A DNA stretch of 64,000 nt from Nonomuraea jabiensis. Lineage in GTDB: Bacteria; Actinomycetota; Actinomycetes; Streptosporangiales; Streptosporangiaceae. The stretch lies in contig NZ_JACHMB010000001.1 in NCBI RefSeq assembly GCF_014204795.1, forward strand, positions 9,870,501 to 9,934,500, given 5' to 3'. Both the position numbers and the translations under genes were made by a program. Numbering within the stretch: position 1 is the stretch's first letter; every line of letters starts with the position of its first letter. The notes under the pieces are model-generated. The model had not been told where the DNA came from and ran no database searches. It saw only the letters and a list, made by a program, of their open reading frames with translations. Below, in pieces: positions 16,070 through 24,546 of the stretch.

Positions 16070-16426
16070 ATGAGTGACGCGTTTCACAAGGACTGCCCGG
16101 CGCGCATGGTGCTCGACCACGTCACCAGCCGCTGGGCGGTGCTCGTGCTGACAGCCGTCCGCGGCGGCCCGCTACGGTTCCACGAGCTACGGACCAAGAT
16201 CGAGGGGATCAGCGAGAAGATGCTGTCCCAGACGCTGCGCACCCTCGTACGCGACGGCTTCGTCCGCCGAACCGTCACCCCTTCCACGCCGCCGCAGGTC
16301 AGCTACGGTCTGACCGCCCTCGGCGAGGGGATCACCGAGCCGCTCCAGACCCTGTCCGACTGGATCCGGGACCACGCGGATGACATTCTCGCCGCCCAGG
16401 CCGGGTACGAGCAGGAAACTCCCTGA
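16070..16426 (+). CDS. HxlR family winged-helix transcriptional regulator
   Basis: 118 residues, the normal HxlR size: a Cys near the start ('HKDCPARMVLDHVTSRWAVLVLTAV'), then the winged helix 'LRFHELRTKIEGISEKMLSQTLRTLVRDGFVRR' and 'VSYGLTALGEGI'. Many relatives sense quinones or aldehydes through that Cys. AAGGGGTGG precedes the ATG. It diverges from the SDR gene; the 132 bp between contain TACC-CGTT-GGTA (16007-16018), a possible operator. Confidence 0.9.
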   Translation: MSDAFHKDCPARMVLDHVTSRWAVLVLTAVRGGPLRFHELRTKIEGISEKMLSQTLRTLVRDGFVRRTVTPSTPPQVSYGLTALGEGITEPLQTLSDWIRDHADDILAAQAGYEQETP

Positions 16427-16494
16427 GCGTCCAAGGAGCACACCCGCTCGACATTTGCCGGTAACAACCTGGTAACAGGGTCTTCTCCTCGGCA

Positions 16495-16540
16495 ATGTGA
16501 GCGGTCACACTCAGGCAACAAGAAATGTGACCGGTCACAT
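16495..16540. promoter_or_regulatory. Two LacI-type operators, 30 bp centre to centre, upstream of the glycoside operon
   Basis: ATGTGAGCGGTCACAC (16495-16510) and the perfect palindrome ATGTGACCGGTCACAT (16525-16540) share the form TGTGAnCGGTCACA with a central CG step, typical of LacI-family sites. They lie 65-110 bp before the secreted glycosidase ATG. No LacI gene adjoins; a direct repeat GGTAACA (16460 and 16471) sits further upstream. Confidence 0.75.
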
Positions 16541-16604
16541 CAGCGCACCTCCACGTCCCCCCAAGGGCTCGAACGCCCGCAGCACGCAAGGAGGTTGTCT
16601 CGCC

Positions 16605-18683
16605 ATGAGGAGGAAACATGCCTGGTCAGCGATGCTGGCGGTGGTCCTGGTGACGGGTGCCCTGCACGCCGCCCCCGCCCAGGCCGCGTCCCAGCTCGTC
16701 GTCGATCTCGGCAGCTCGACCGGCGCGCTCAGGTACGGAGCCACCGGCTTCCTGTACGGGCTCGGCGACGAGGGCATCCCGAACGAGACCATGCTCGCCG
16801 CCCTCAAACCGCAGGTCACCGCCCAGAAGGCGCCCGACGGCCTGCAGCACCCGAACGGCGACGCCCTCAAGGTCGCCCCCATGTTCAAGCGCGCCGGCGG
16901 CCGCGAGATCCAGATCTACATGCAGGACGTCTACAAGCAGTGGCCGTACGAGAACCTGGGCATCAACGACTACCTGGCCAAGGTGGACACGATGGTCAGG
17001 AAGGTCGTCGCCGACCCGTACCGCACCTCGTACGTCTACGTCCCCTTCAACGAGCCCGACCAGATCTGGTACGGCGGCAACCTCAACGGGTTCCTGAACG
17101 ACTACCGGACCGTCTACCGCCGGATCCGCTCCCTGGACCCCGGCGCCCGCATCGCGGGCCCCAACTTCGCGAGCTACCGCTCGGCCGACCTGCGGACGTT
17201 CATGCAGTTCGCCCGGGACAACGCCGTGCTGCCGGACGTCACCACCTGGCACGAGCTGGGCGACGACTTCTTCACCGGCTGGCACACCCACTACGCCGAC
17301 TACCGGGCGATCGAGTCCGCCCTGGGCATCTCCCCCAGGCCGATCACCATCAACGAGTACGGGCGCTTCTCCGGTGATCTGGGCGTGCCGGGCAACCTGG
17401 TGCAGTTCGTGGCGAAGTTCGAGAACAGCAAGGTCGACGGCTGCCTGGCGTACTGGACGACGGCCGGCGGGCTCAACGACCTGGTCACAAGGAACAACCA
17501 GGCGACCGGCGGCTGGTGGCTGTACAAGTGGTACGGCGAGCTGACCGGCAACACCGTGGCCGTCACCCCGCCCTCGCCCGGCGGCTCCCTCCAGGGCCTG
17601 GCCGCGCTCGACCAGGGCAAGAAGCAGGCCAGGGTGATCTTCGGCGGCAACAACCCGGCCAGCGGCACGTACGACACCAACCTGGTCATCAAGGGCATCC
17701 CGGGCGCCCTGGGCACCACGGTCCACGCCGCCGTCTGGGGCGTGGACGACACCGGGCTGAACCCCTCCCCCGGCCCGTACAAGGTCACCGAGGCGGACTT
17801 CACGCCGTCCGGCGGCCAGATCACGATCCCGCTCACCGGGCTGAAGGGCTCCTCGGCATACCACGTGATCGTGACCCCGGACAAGGACCCGACCGCCGGG
17901 TCCCGCTACGAGGCCGAGTACGCCGCCGCGCCGGGCGCGATCACCTACGGCCCGGTCTCCTCCGCGGACGGCGGCGCCACGTTCGTGGTCACCGCGCCCT
18001 CGGACGGCTACTACAACGTGGACCTGCGTTACTCGGCCTCCGCCGCCCGCACGGCCAGGCTGCGGCTCAACGGCTCCGACCTGACCGACGTCACCCTGCC
18101 CGCCACCCTGCCCGCCACCCTGCCCGCCGCCGCGAGCTGGAGCACCGTCACCACCAAGGTGTTCCTGGCCGCCGGGATCAACCGCCTGGAGGTCAACGCC
18201 GCCGGCGCCAACGTCGACTACCTCGACGTGTCGGCGACGACCGGGACGATCACCGCGTACGAGGCGGAGTCCAGCGCCAACACGCTGGGCGGCGCCGCCA
18301 GGGTCGCGGCCAACTCCGCCGCCTCGGGCGGGAAGTACGTCGGCTACGTCGGCGCCGGCGCGGCCAACACGCTGCGCTTCAACAACGTCACCGTCGCCTC
18401 GGCGGGCCGTTACCGCCTGGTCGTCACGTACGCCAACGGCGAGCTGGGCGAGGGCGCCTCCAACTACAACAGCAACATCGTCGACCGCTACGCCGACATC
18501 TCGGTCAACGGCGGCGCGGCCCAGCGGCACTACTTCCGCAACACGCTGGGCTGGTCGAACTACCGAACCACGGTCGTGGACGTGACCCTGGCCGCCGGAG
18601 CGAACACGATCACGTTCGGCAACTCCTCCGCCGGCTACGCGCCCGACATCGACCGCATCCAGATCGCCAAGCCGGTCGGCTGA
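16605..18683 (+). CDS. Secreted glycoside hydrolase (clan A type, GH39-like) with two C-terminal CBM35/CBM6-like modules
   Basis: 692 residues. A signal peptide ends near 'APAQAAS'. The catalytic TIM-barrel part has 'VYVPFNEPDQIWYGG' (likely acid/base Glu near 148) and 'PITINEYGRFSG' (likely nucleophile Glu near 249), the arrangement of retaining clan-A glycosidases. The family number is uncertain. Two beta-sandwich modules follow, opening 'SRYEAEYAAAPGAITYG' (about 432) and 'TAYEAESSANTLGGAAR' (about 550), typical of CBM35/CBM6. ATG 16605 is preceded by AAGGAGG; an in-frame ATG upstream at 16497 falls in the operator. It is the first gene of an operon with an alpha-galactosidase and an importer, so the target is probably a galactose-containing plant or microbial polysaccharide. 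Confidence 0.8.
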   Translation: MRRKHAWSAMLAVVLVTGALHAAPAQAASQLVVDLGSSTGALRYGATGFLYGLGDEGIPNETMLAALKPQVTAQKAPDGLQHPNGDALKVAPMFKRAGGREIQIYMQDVYKQWPYENLGINDYLAKVDTMVRKVVADPYRTSYVYVPFNEPDQIWYGGNLNGFLNDYRTVYRRIRSLDPGARIAGPNFASYRSADLRTFMQFARDNAVLPDVTTWHELGDDFFTGWHTHYADYRAIESALGISPRPITINEYGRFSGDLGVPGNLVQFVAKFENSKVDGCLAYWTTAGGLNDLVTRNNQATGGWWLYKWYGELTGNTVAVTPPSPGGSLQGLAALDQGKKQARVIFGGNNPASGTYDTNLVIKGIPGALGTTVHAAVWGVDDTGLNPSPGPYKVTEADFTPSGGQITIPLTGLKGSSAYHVIVTPDKDPTAGSRYEAEYAAAPGAITYGPVSSADGGATFVVTAPSDGYYNVDLRYSASAARTARLRLNGSDLTDVTLPATLPATLPAAASWSTVTTKVFLAAGINRLEVNAAGANVDYLDVSATTGTITAYEAESSANTLGGAARVAANSAASGGKYVGYVGAGAANTLRFNNVTVASAGRYRLVVTYANGELGEGASNYNSNIVDRYADISVNGGAAQRHYFRNTLGWSNYRTTVVDVTLAAGANTITFGNSSAGYAPDIDRIQIAKPVG

Positions 18684-18722
18684 CACCCAGCCCGGCCGGT
18701 CGGAACGCAGCAGAGGAGATCC

Positions 18723-20816
18723 ATGAACACCAGCGTCGTCTGGGGCCACCCGAGCCTGCGGGTCGTGCTCGACGTCTCACCCGACGGCCCGGTCGGCGTC
18801 CGGTCGCTGTCCGGCGGCGACGCCGCCACGGCGCACCTGCCCAGGGCGACGCAGCCGCTGGTGGAGCTGCTGGTCCCGGAGGAGGGCCGGGCGCGGGCCT
18901 CGCACCGCTTCTCCCGGACGGCCGTCGGCCTGCGCCTGGCCTACCGGGGCTGCGAGCAGCACAGGGATGGGGTGTGGCACGTGCTGCAGCTCGACCTGCA
19001 CGACGCGCGGAGCGGGCTGAGCGCCGAGGTGTTCCTGCGCTCGGCGGAGGGCGTCAGCGCGTTCCAGGTCTGGACGCGGGTGACCAACCGCGGCCAGGAC
19101 CCCCGGCTGCTGCTGGGCCTCACGTCGTTCGCCGCCGCCTTCGCGGGGGCGGTGGACGACCTGGACGTGGTACGGGCCGACAGCGAATGGCTGGGCGAGA
19201 GCCGCTGGGTCCGCGAGGCCCTGCGCGAGCACGCCGTACCCGATCTGCGCCTGGGCGGCCACGGGCAGGACGGCCGCGGGCGGCTCGCGGTCGTCAGCAC
19301 CGGCACCTGGTCGACCGGCTCCCACCTGCCCACCGGCGGCCTCATCGACCGCGCCGGCGGGCAGGCGTGGCTGTGGCAGATCGAGCACAACGGCGCCTGG
19401 CGCTGGGAGGTCGGCGAGCGGCTCGACGAGCCGTACGTCGCGTTGTCCGGCCCGACCGACATCGACCACCAGTGGCAGCACCTGCTGCGGCCCGGCGAGT
19501 CGTTCACCACGGTGCCGGTGTCGGTGGCGGTGTCCGGCGCGGGCCTGGAAGGGGCGGCCGCCGCGCTCACCGCGCACCGGCGGATGATCGTCCGGCCGCA
19601 TCCGGACCGGGAGCGGCTGCCGGTGGTGTTCAACGACTACATGAACACGCTGTCGGGTGACCCGACCACGGCCAAGCTGCTGCCGCTGATCGACGCCGCC
19701 GCCTCGGCCGGGGCCGAGGTGTTCTGCATCGACGCGGGCTGGTACGACGACGGCGGCACCTGGTGGGACAGCGTCGGCGAATGGCAGCCGTCGCAGACGC
19801 GCTTCCCGCGCGGCATCGAGGAGGTCCTCGGCCGCATCAGGGAGCACGGCATGGTGCCGGGGCTGTGGCTCGAACCCGAGGTGATCGGCGTCCGCAGCCC
19901 CATGGCCGACAAGCTGCCCGCCGAGGCGTTCCTGCAGCGTGGCGGCGTACGCCTGGTCGAGCACGGCCGCTACCACCTGGACCTGCGCCATCCCCGCGCG
20001 ATCGCGCACCTGGACCAGGTCGTGGACCGGCTGGTGGAGGAGCTCGGCGTCGGCTATTTCAAGCTCGACTACAACATCGACCCGGGCGCGGGCACCGACC
20101 TGGACGCCGACAGCGCCGGGGACGGGCTGCTGGCCTGCAACCGGGCCCACCTGGCGTGGCTGGACGGCGTGCTGGCGCGCCATCCGGGGCTCACCCTGGA
20201 GAACTGCGCGTCGGGGGCCATGCGCATGGACTACGCCATGCTGTCCCGGCTGCACCTGCAGTCCACCAGCGATCAGCAGGACTTCCGCCTCTACCCGCCG
20301 ATCGCGGTGTCGGCGCCGATGTCCGTGCTGCCCGAGCAGTCGGCGAGCTGGGCGTACCCGCAGCCCGACATGTCGGACGAGGAGATCGCCTTCGCGCTGT
20401 GCACCGGCATGCTGGGGCGGCTCTACCTGTCCGGCCATCTGGACGCGATGAGCCCCGCCCAGCTCGACTCGGTCCGCGACGCCGTGCGCGTCCACAAGGA
20501 GATCCGCGCCGACCTGGCCCGCGCGACGCCCGTGTGGCCGCTGGGGCTGCCGGCCTGGGGTGACCGCCACCTCGCGCTGGGATTGCGTGCCGCGGACGTC
20601 ACATACCTTGGCGTATGGCGACGCGACGGGGCGAAGCCCGTACGGCTGGACCTGCCGCACCTGGCGGGCCGCGCGGTCGAGATCGACGTGATCTACCCGC
20701 GGCACCTGCCGGACTGGGCTCGCGACTGGCAGCCCGGCGCCGGCGTGTTGACGCTCACCCCCTGCTGCGACGAGCCCCACTCCGCCCGGATCCTCCGCAT
20801 CCGCACCGCCTCATGA
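18723..20816 (+). CDS. Alpha-galactosidase, GH36
   Basis: 697 residues with the GH36 layout: N-terminal beta-supersandwich (1-300), catalytic barrel with 'PVVFNDYMNTLSGDPTTAKL', 'FCIDAGWYDD', 'GLWLEPEVIG', nucleophile Asp in 'VGYFKLDYNIDPG' (near 448) and acid/base Asp in 'LQSTSDQQDF' (near 516), then a C-terminal beta domain. It releases terminal alpha-galactose from raffinose-type sugars or galacto-oligosaccharides. There is no signal peptide, so it acts inside the cell on imported oligomers. ATG follows AGAGGAG. It comes 39 bp after the secreted glycosidase and 11 bp before the binding protein. Confidence 0.95.
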   Translation: MNTSVVWGHPSLRVVLDVSPDGPVGVRSLSGGDAATAHLPRATQPLVELLVPEEGRARASHRFSRTAVGLRLAYRGCEQHRDGVWHVLQLDLHDARSGLSAEVFLRSAEGVSAFQVWTRVTNRGQDPRLLLGLTSFAAAFAGAVDDLDVVRADSEWLGESRWVREALREHAVPDLRLGGHGQDGRGRLAVVSTGTWSTGSHLPTGGLIDRAGGQAWLWQIEHNGAWRWEVGERLDEPYVALSGPTDIDHQWQHLLRPGESFTTVPVSVAVSGAGLEGAAAALTAHRRMIVRPHPDRERLPVVFNDYMNTLSGDPTTAKLLPLIDAAASAGAEVFCIDAGWYDDGGTWWDSVGEWQPSQTRFPRGIEEVLGRIREHGMVPGLWLEPEVIGVRSPMADKLPAEAFLQRGGVRLVEHGRYHLDLRHPRAIAHLDQVVDRLVEELGVGYFKLDYNIDPGAGTDLDADSAGDGLLACNRAHLAWLDGVLARHPGLTLENCASGAMRMDYAMLSRLHLQSTSDQQDFRLYPPIAVSAPMSVLPEQSASWAYPQPDMSDEEIAFALCTGMLGRLYLSGHLDAMSPAQLDSVRDAVRVHKEIRADLARATPVWPLGLPAWGDRHLALGLRAADVTYLGVWRRDGAKPVRLDLPHLAGRAVEIDVIYPRHLPDWARDWQPGAGVLTLTPCCDEPHSARILRIRTAS

Positions 20817-20827
20817 AAGAGACCACC

Positions 20828-22147
20828 ATGAACACCAAATGGACGGCCGCCGCCGCCGCGACGGCGCTCGCGCTCGGCCTGGCCGCGTGCAGCGACCCCT
20901 CCGTCGAGACCTCCTCCGCCGCGCCCGCCACCGCCGCGGCCTGGCCCGACCCGGTCGCCAAGCTCGACGGCGTCAAGCTGACGATCTGGGCCGCCCAGAA
21001 CAGCAACACCGTGCCCAAGGCGGTCATCGCCGGGTTCCAGAAGGCGACGGGCGCGACGGTCGAGGTCGTGACGATCCCGGACCCGTACGAGCAGGGCATC
21101 CAGACCAAGGTCGCCACCGGTGACAAGCCCGACCTGGCGTTCTGGCAGCCGACCGCGTCCATGCTGACCGCGATCAACGCCAAGGCCAACCTCCAGCCGC
21201 TGAACGACGCGCCGTGGCTGGCGCAGCTCTCGCCGGACCTGAAGGACATCACCGGCATCCTGGACGGCGCCCGGTACGCGGCCCTCATCACGAGCCCCGC
21301 CGTCGAGGGCGTCTACTACAACAAGGAGGTCTTCGCCGCCAACAAGATCGCCAGCACGCCGAAGAACTTCGACGAGATGGTGAAGCTGGGGCGCGCGCTG
21401 AAGGCCAAGGGCGTCACGCCGTTCTTCGAGATGGCCGGCGACAAGTGGGCGACCCAGTGGTGGGTGCAGGTCCAGCTCGCGGACGCGGCCAAGGACGGCC
21501 TGTGGGAGCGGATCAACACGGGCAAGGAGACGTTCAACAGCCCGGCCGTCGTCGGGGCGATCAAGACGTACAAGTCGCTGATCGACGAGGGGCTGTTCAA
21601 CTCCGACATCAAGACGGCGAAGTTCGAGGACCAGGGCGCGGCGCTGCTGTCCGGCAAGGCGGCCATGGTCGTGCAGGTGAACTCGTTCTTCGGGCAGCTG
21701 CAGGCCTCGGCCGACACCGCCACGCTGAACAAGAAGATCGGCTTCTTCCCGATCTCGCCGTCGGGGAACGTCGGCACGTTCATCCCCGACCAGTCGAACG
21801 CGCTGGTGGCCTTCAAGACCGGGGACGCCAAGCGCGAGGCCGCGGCGCGGCAGCTGCTGGCGTACTGGATGGGGCCCGGCTACAAGGACTTCGTCGCCGA
21901 CCGCAACACCGTCTCCCTGGAGCCGTCGGTGCCCAGCCCGGCGGGCGTGCCGCAGGCGCTGCTGGACGTGCACGCCGCGCTGCCCACCGCGGTCGGGTCG
22001 ATGCAGGCGCTGGCGGTGGCCAACCCGGACCTGTACCTGAACCTGGCCGACATGATCACCGGGACCATGACGCCGGAGAAGGTCGCCTCGGCCACCCAGG
22101 ATCAGTTCGCCCAGCTCGCCAAGGCCGCCGGGGCGAGCGGTTTCTGA
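20828..22147 (+). CDS. ABC transporter sugar-binding lipoprotein
   Basis: 439 residues of the family-1 extracellular solute-binding proteins. Lipoprotein signal with lipobox LAAC (Cys 21), then 'KLTIWAAQNSNTVPKAVIAGFQKATGATVEVV' and the hinge and C-terminal region 'AKREAAARQLLAYWMGPGY'. It captures oligosaccharide outside the membrane for the two permeases that follow. An ATG at 20813 overlaps the stop of the alpha-galactosidase, but the ATG at 20828 has the better ribosome site (GAAAGAG) and a compact signal. Confidence 0.92.
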   Translation: MNTKWTAAAAATALALGLAACSDPSVETSSAAPATAAAWPDPVAKLDGVKLTIWAAQNSNTVPKAVIAGFQKATGATVEVVTIPDPYEQGIQTKVATGDKPDLAFWQPTASMLTAINAKANLQPLNDAPWLAQLSPDLKDITGILDGARYAALITSPAVEGVYYNKEVFAANKIASTPKNFDEMVKLGRALKAKGVTPFFEMAGDKWATQWWVQVQLADAAKDGLWERINTGKETFNSPAVVGAIKTYKSLIDEGLFNSDIKTAKFEDQGAALLSGKAAMVVQVNSFFGQLQASADTATLNKKIGFFPISPSGNVGTFIPDQSNALVAFKTGDAKREAAARQLLAYWMGPGYKDFVADRNTVSLEPSVPSPAGVPQALLDVHAALPTAVGSMQALAVANPDLYLNLADMITGTMTPEKVASATQDQFAQLAKAAGASGF

Positions 22148-22148
22148 C

Positions 22149-23063
22149 GTGCTGATCACCACCTCGCGGCAGGCCGCCTCCCGAACCACGACCGCGACCC
22201 GCGGGCGCCCGGTCGTCGGGAGGCGGACGCACCCCATGTGGTTCATGGCTCCGGCGTTCGCCATCCTGCTGGTGTTCTTCTTCCTGCCGACGCTGTTCAA
22301 CTTCGTCTACGCCTTCACCGACTGGTCGGGCTTCAAGAGCGCGATCCGGCCGGTCGGGGTGGACAACTTCACCGACCTGGGCTCCAACGGCACGCTGTTC
22401 CGGTCGCTGCGGGTCACGGTCGTGTACGCGGTGCTGGTGGCGATCTTCCAGAACGCGTTCGGCTTCGGCCTGGCCGTGCTGCTCGAACGCGACACCTGGC
22501 TCAACCGGGTGGCCAGGGTGTTCTTCCTCATCCCGGTGCTGATGTCGGCGCTCGCCGTCGGCTACATCTTCCAGGCGCTGCTCAAGCCGACGGGCGGCCT
22601 GAACCGGCTGCTCGGGATCGACTACGCCTGGCTGGGCGACACCACCTGGACGATCGTGGTCGTCGCGCTGATCCACGCGTGGAAGTGGATGGGGCTGTCG
22701 ATGCTCATCTACCTGGCGGGGCTGAAGACCGTGCCGGACGACATCGTGGAGGCCGCCCACATCGACGGGGCCTCGCGGTGGCGTACGTTCTGGGCGGTCC
22801 GCTTCCCGCTGCTGGCGCCCGCGATCACGTTCAACGTCGCCACGGCGCTGCTGGGCTCGATGAACGGCTTCGACATCGCCCAGGCCACCACCGGCGGCGG
22901 GCCCGCCCGTACGACGGAGATCCTGAACATCTTCATCTACCGCACCTTCGGCCAGGGGCTGTTCGCGCAGGCCACGACGATGAGCCTGGTGCTGTTCCTG
23001 CTGGTGGCCCTCATGGCCTTCCCTGTCATCTACGTGCTGCGCAAGCGGGAGGAGATCCTGTGA
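22149..23063 (+). CDS. ABC transporter permease (MalF/UgpA type)
   Basis: 304 residues, six predicted membrane helices, and the cytoplasmic EAA loop 'DDIVEAAHIDGASRWRTFWAVRFPLLAPA' that docks the ATPase. It is the first permease of the carbohydrate importer, starting at GTG 22149, one base after the binding-protein stop. The operon carries no ATPase gene, as is usual in actinomycetes, where MsiK serves many sugar importers. Confidence 0.92.
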   Translation: MLITTSRQAASRTTTATRGRPVVGRRTHPMWFMAPAFAILLVFFFLPTLFNFVYAFTDWSGFKSAIRPVGVDNFTDLGSNGTLFRSLRVTVVYAVLVAIFQNAFGFGLAVLLERDTWLNRVARVFFLIPVLMSALAVGYIFQALLKPTGGLNRLLGIDYAWLGDTTWTIVVVALIHAWKWMGLSMLIYLAGLKTVPDDIVEAAHIDGASRWRTFWAVRFPLLAPAITFNVATALLGSMNGFDIAQATTGGGPARTTEILNIFIYRTFGQGLFAQATTMSLVLFLLVALMAFPVIYVLRKREEIL

Positions 23064-23917
23064 CCCCCGTCGTCCCCGAGCGCCGCGGTGTGAGCGACGC
23101 GCCGGTGTGGCGCCGGCTCCAGCCGGTGGTCACGTTCGTGCTCGTGGTGCTGTCCATCGGCATCCCGCTGTGGCTGGTGCTGGTGACGGCGGCCAAGTCC
23201 CGCGGCGAGGCGCTCACGCCGGACCTGTCGCTGCCGACCGAGTGGCACCTGCTGGAGAACCTGCGGCAGGTGTGGGGCGACGGCGAGGTCCTGCGGGCGT
23301 CGCTGGGCAGCCTGCTCGTCGTCGTGCCCTCGGTGATCGGGGTGCTGCTGTTCGGGTCGATGGCGGCCTGGATCCTGGCCCGCCGCGCCACGCGGCTCAA
23401 CGCCGTCCTGTACGCGCTGGCGATCAGCGGCATCGTGCTGCCGCCCGCCGTCGTCACCGTCGTCCTGCTGCTGCGCCAGCTCGGCCTGGCCGGGAGCGCC
23501 GTCGGGATGATCGGCGTCTACATGGGCATCTACATGTCCACGGTGATCTTCTTCGTCACCGGCTTCGTGCGGACGATCCCCACCTCCCTGGAGGAGGCGG
23601 CGCAGCTCGACGGGGCGAGCCCGATGCGGGTGTTCTGGCTGGTGGTGCTGCCGCTGCTGCGCCCGGTGCTGGCCACGGCCACCATCCTGGTCTGCCTGTA
23701 CGTGTGGAACGACGTCTTCTACGCCTTCTTCGTGATCGGCGGACGCCTGGACACGCTGCCTCTCAACCTCTTCCGCGTGGCCAGCGCCGGGCTCTATCTC
23801 AACAACTGGCACCTGATCTTCGCGTACGTGATCCTGATGAGCCTGCCGCTGGTCGTGGTCTTCGCCGTCGCCCAACGCAAGATCATCTCGGGGATCACCA
23901 GCGGCGCCGTCAAGTAG
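23060..23917 (+). CDS. ABC transporter permease (MalG/UgpE type)
   Basis: 285 residues with six membrane helices and the EAA loop 'TSLEEAAQLDGASPMRVFWLVVLPLLRPV'. GTG 23060 overlaps the stop of the first permease (GTGA), indicating translational coupling. It is the last gene of the glycoside operon. Its final codons overlap the 3' end of the convergent PadR gene by 8 bp. Confidence 0.92.
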   Translation: MTPVVPERRGVSDAPVWRRLQPVVTFVLVVLSIGIPLWLVLVTAAKSRGEALTPDLSLPTEWHLLENLRQVWGDGEVLRASLGSLLVVVPSVIGVLLFGSMAAWILARRATRLNAVLYALAISGIVLPPAVVTVVLLLRQLGLAGSAVGMIGVYMGIYMSTVIFFVTGFVRTIPTSLEEAAQLDGASPMRVFWLVVLPLLRPVLATATILVCLYVWNDVFYAFFVIGGRLDTLPLNLFRVASAGLYLNNWHLIFAYVILMSLPLVVVFAVAQRKIISGITSGAVK

Positions 23918-24458
23918 CGGGCCGGCCGGTTCCGGAGCCGTCCAGCAGGCGCCGTACGTCCTGCAGGAGTTTCTGGTCGGCGGCCAGGTGCGCCTCGGCG
24001 TTGTCGAACAGGGCGTCGGCCAGCGGTGACAGCCCCGCCTTCGCCTCGCGCCCGGCGGCGAGCGCCACCCGCCGGGCCTCCAGCGCCCGGAACGAGGCCG
24101 CCACCAGGTCCCGCGCCTCGCCGGACTCCAGAAGCGCGTGCCAGCGCAGCGCCAGCGCGAAGTCGGACCTCGTGGAGTGCGGGGGCGCGGCGAGCGCCTT
24201 GCGCAGCAGGTCGCGGAGCGTGCGCCGGCCCTCGGGCGTGATCGCGTAGACGCGGCGCAGCCGATCGCCGGTGCGCTCCTCGGAGTGGGTCTCCGCCAGC
24301 CCCTCGGCCTCCAGCTTGGCCAGGGCGTGGTAGACCGACCCCGGCTTCACGTCGGTCCATTGCTCCAGCGCCCCGGCCGTGACGAGCTGGTTGATCTCGT
24401 AGCCGTGCCGCGGCCCCTCGTTGAGCAGCCCCAGGACGAGCATCCGGGTCGACGACAC
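23910..24458 (-). CDS. PadR family transcriptional regulator
   Basis: 182 residues: winged helix 'MLVLGLLNEGPRHGYEINQLV...WTDVKPGSVYHALAKLEAEGLAET' and a C-terminal helical domain rich in Ala/Leu/Arg of the Vir_act_alpha_C type. The GTG at 24458 is preceded by GGAGGTGTGGA; the ATG at 24443 is an alternative. PadR proteins repress neighbouring genes until a ligand binds. Two matching 18-bp boxes lie between it and the divergent serine hydrolase, which is its probable target. There is no sign that it regulates the sugar operon whose 3' end it overlaps. Confidence 0.9.
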   Translation of the reverse strand: MSSTRMLVLGLLNEGPRHGYEINQLVTAGALEQWTDVKPGSVYHALAKLEAEGLAETHSEERTGDRLRRVYAITPEGRRTLRDLLRKALAAPPHSTRSDFALALRWHALLESGEARDLVAASFRALEARRVALAAGREAKAGLSPLADALFDNAEAHLAADQKLLQDVRRLLDGSGTGRPAT

Positions 24459-24474
24459 TCCACACCTCCACGCG

Positions 24475-24530
24475 ATAGTCAAGGTTGACCATACCAGCGG
24501 CGCCATGCTCATATAGTCAAACTTGATTAT
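24475..24530. promoter_or_regulatory. Two PadR-type operators ATAGTCAANNTTGAYYAT
   Basis: Copies at 24475-24492 and 24513-24530, 38 bp apart, share ATAGTCAA-N2-TTGA-YY-AT. One adjoins the PadR ribosome site; the other lies just before the serine hydrolase ribosome site. Their position and identity strongly suggest joint control by PadR. Confidence 0.8.
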
Positions 24531-24546
24531 TCAAAGTGGAGGTTCC

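Noticed and set aside
16626..18749. Very long minus-strand open frame (about 700 codons) opposite the secreted glycosidase
   Set aside because: Composition is that of a shadow frame; the plus strand has signal peptide, catalytic motifs and operon context.
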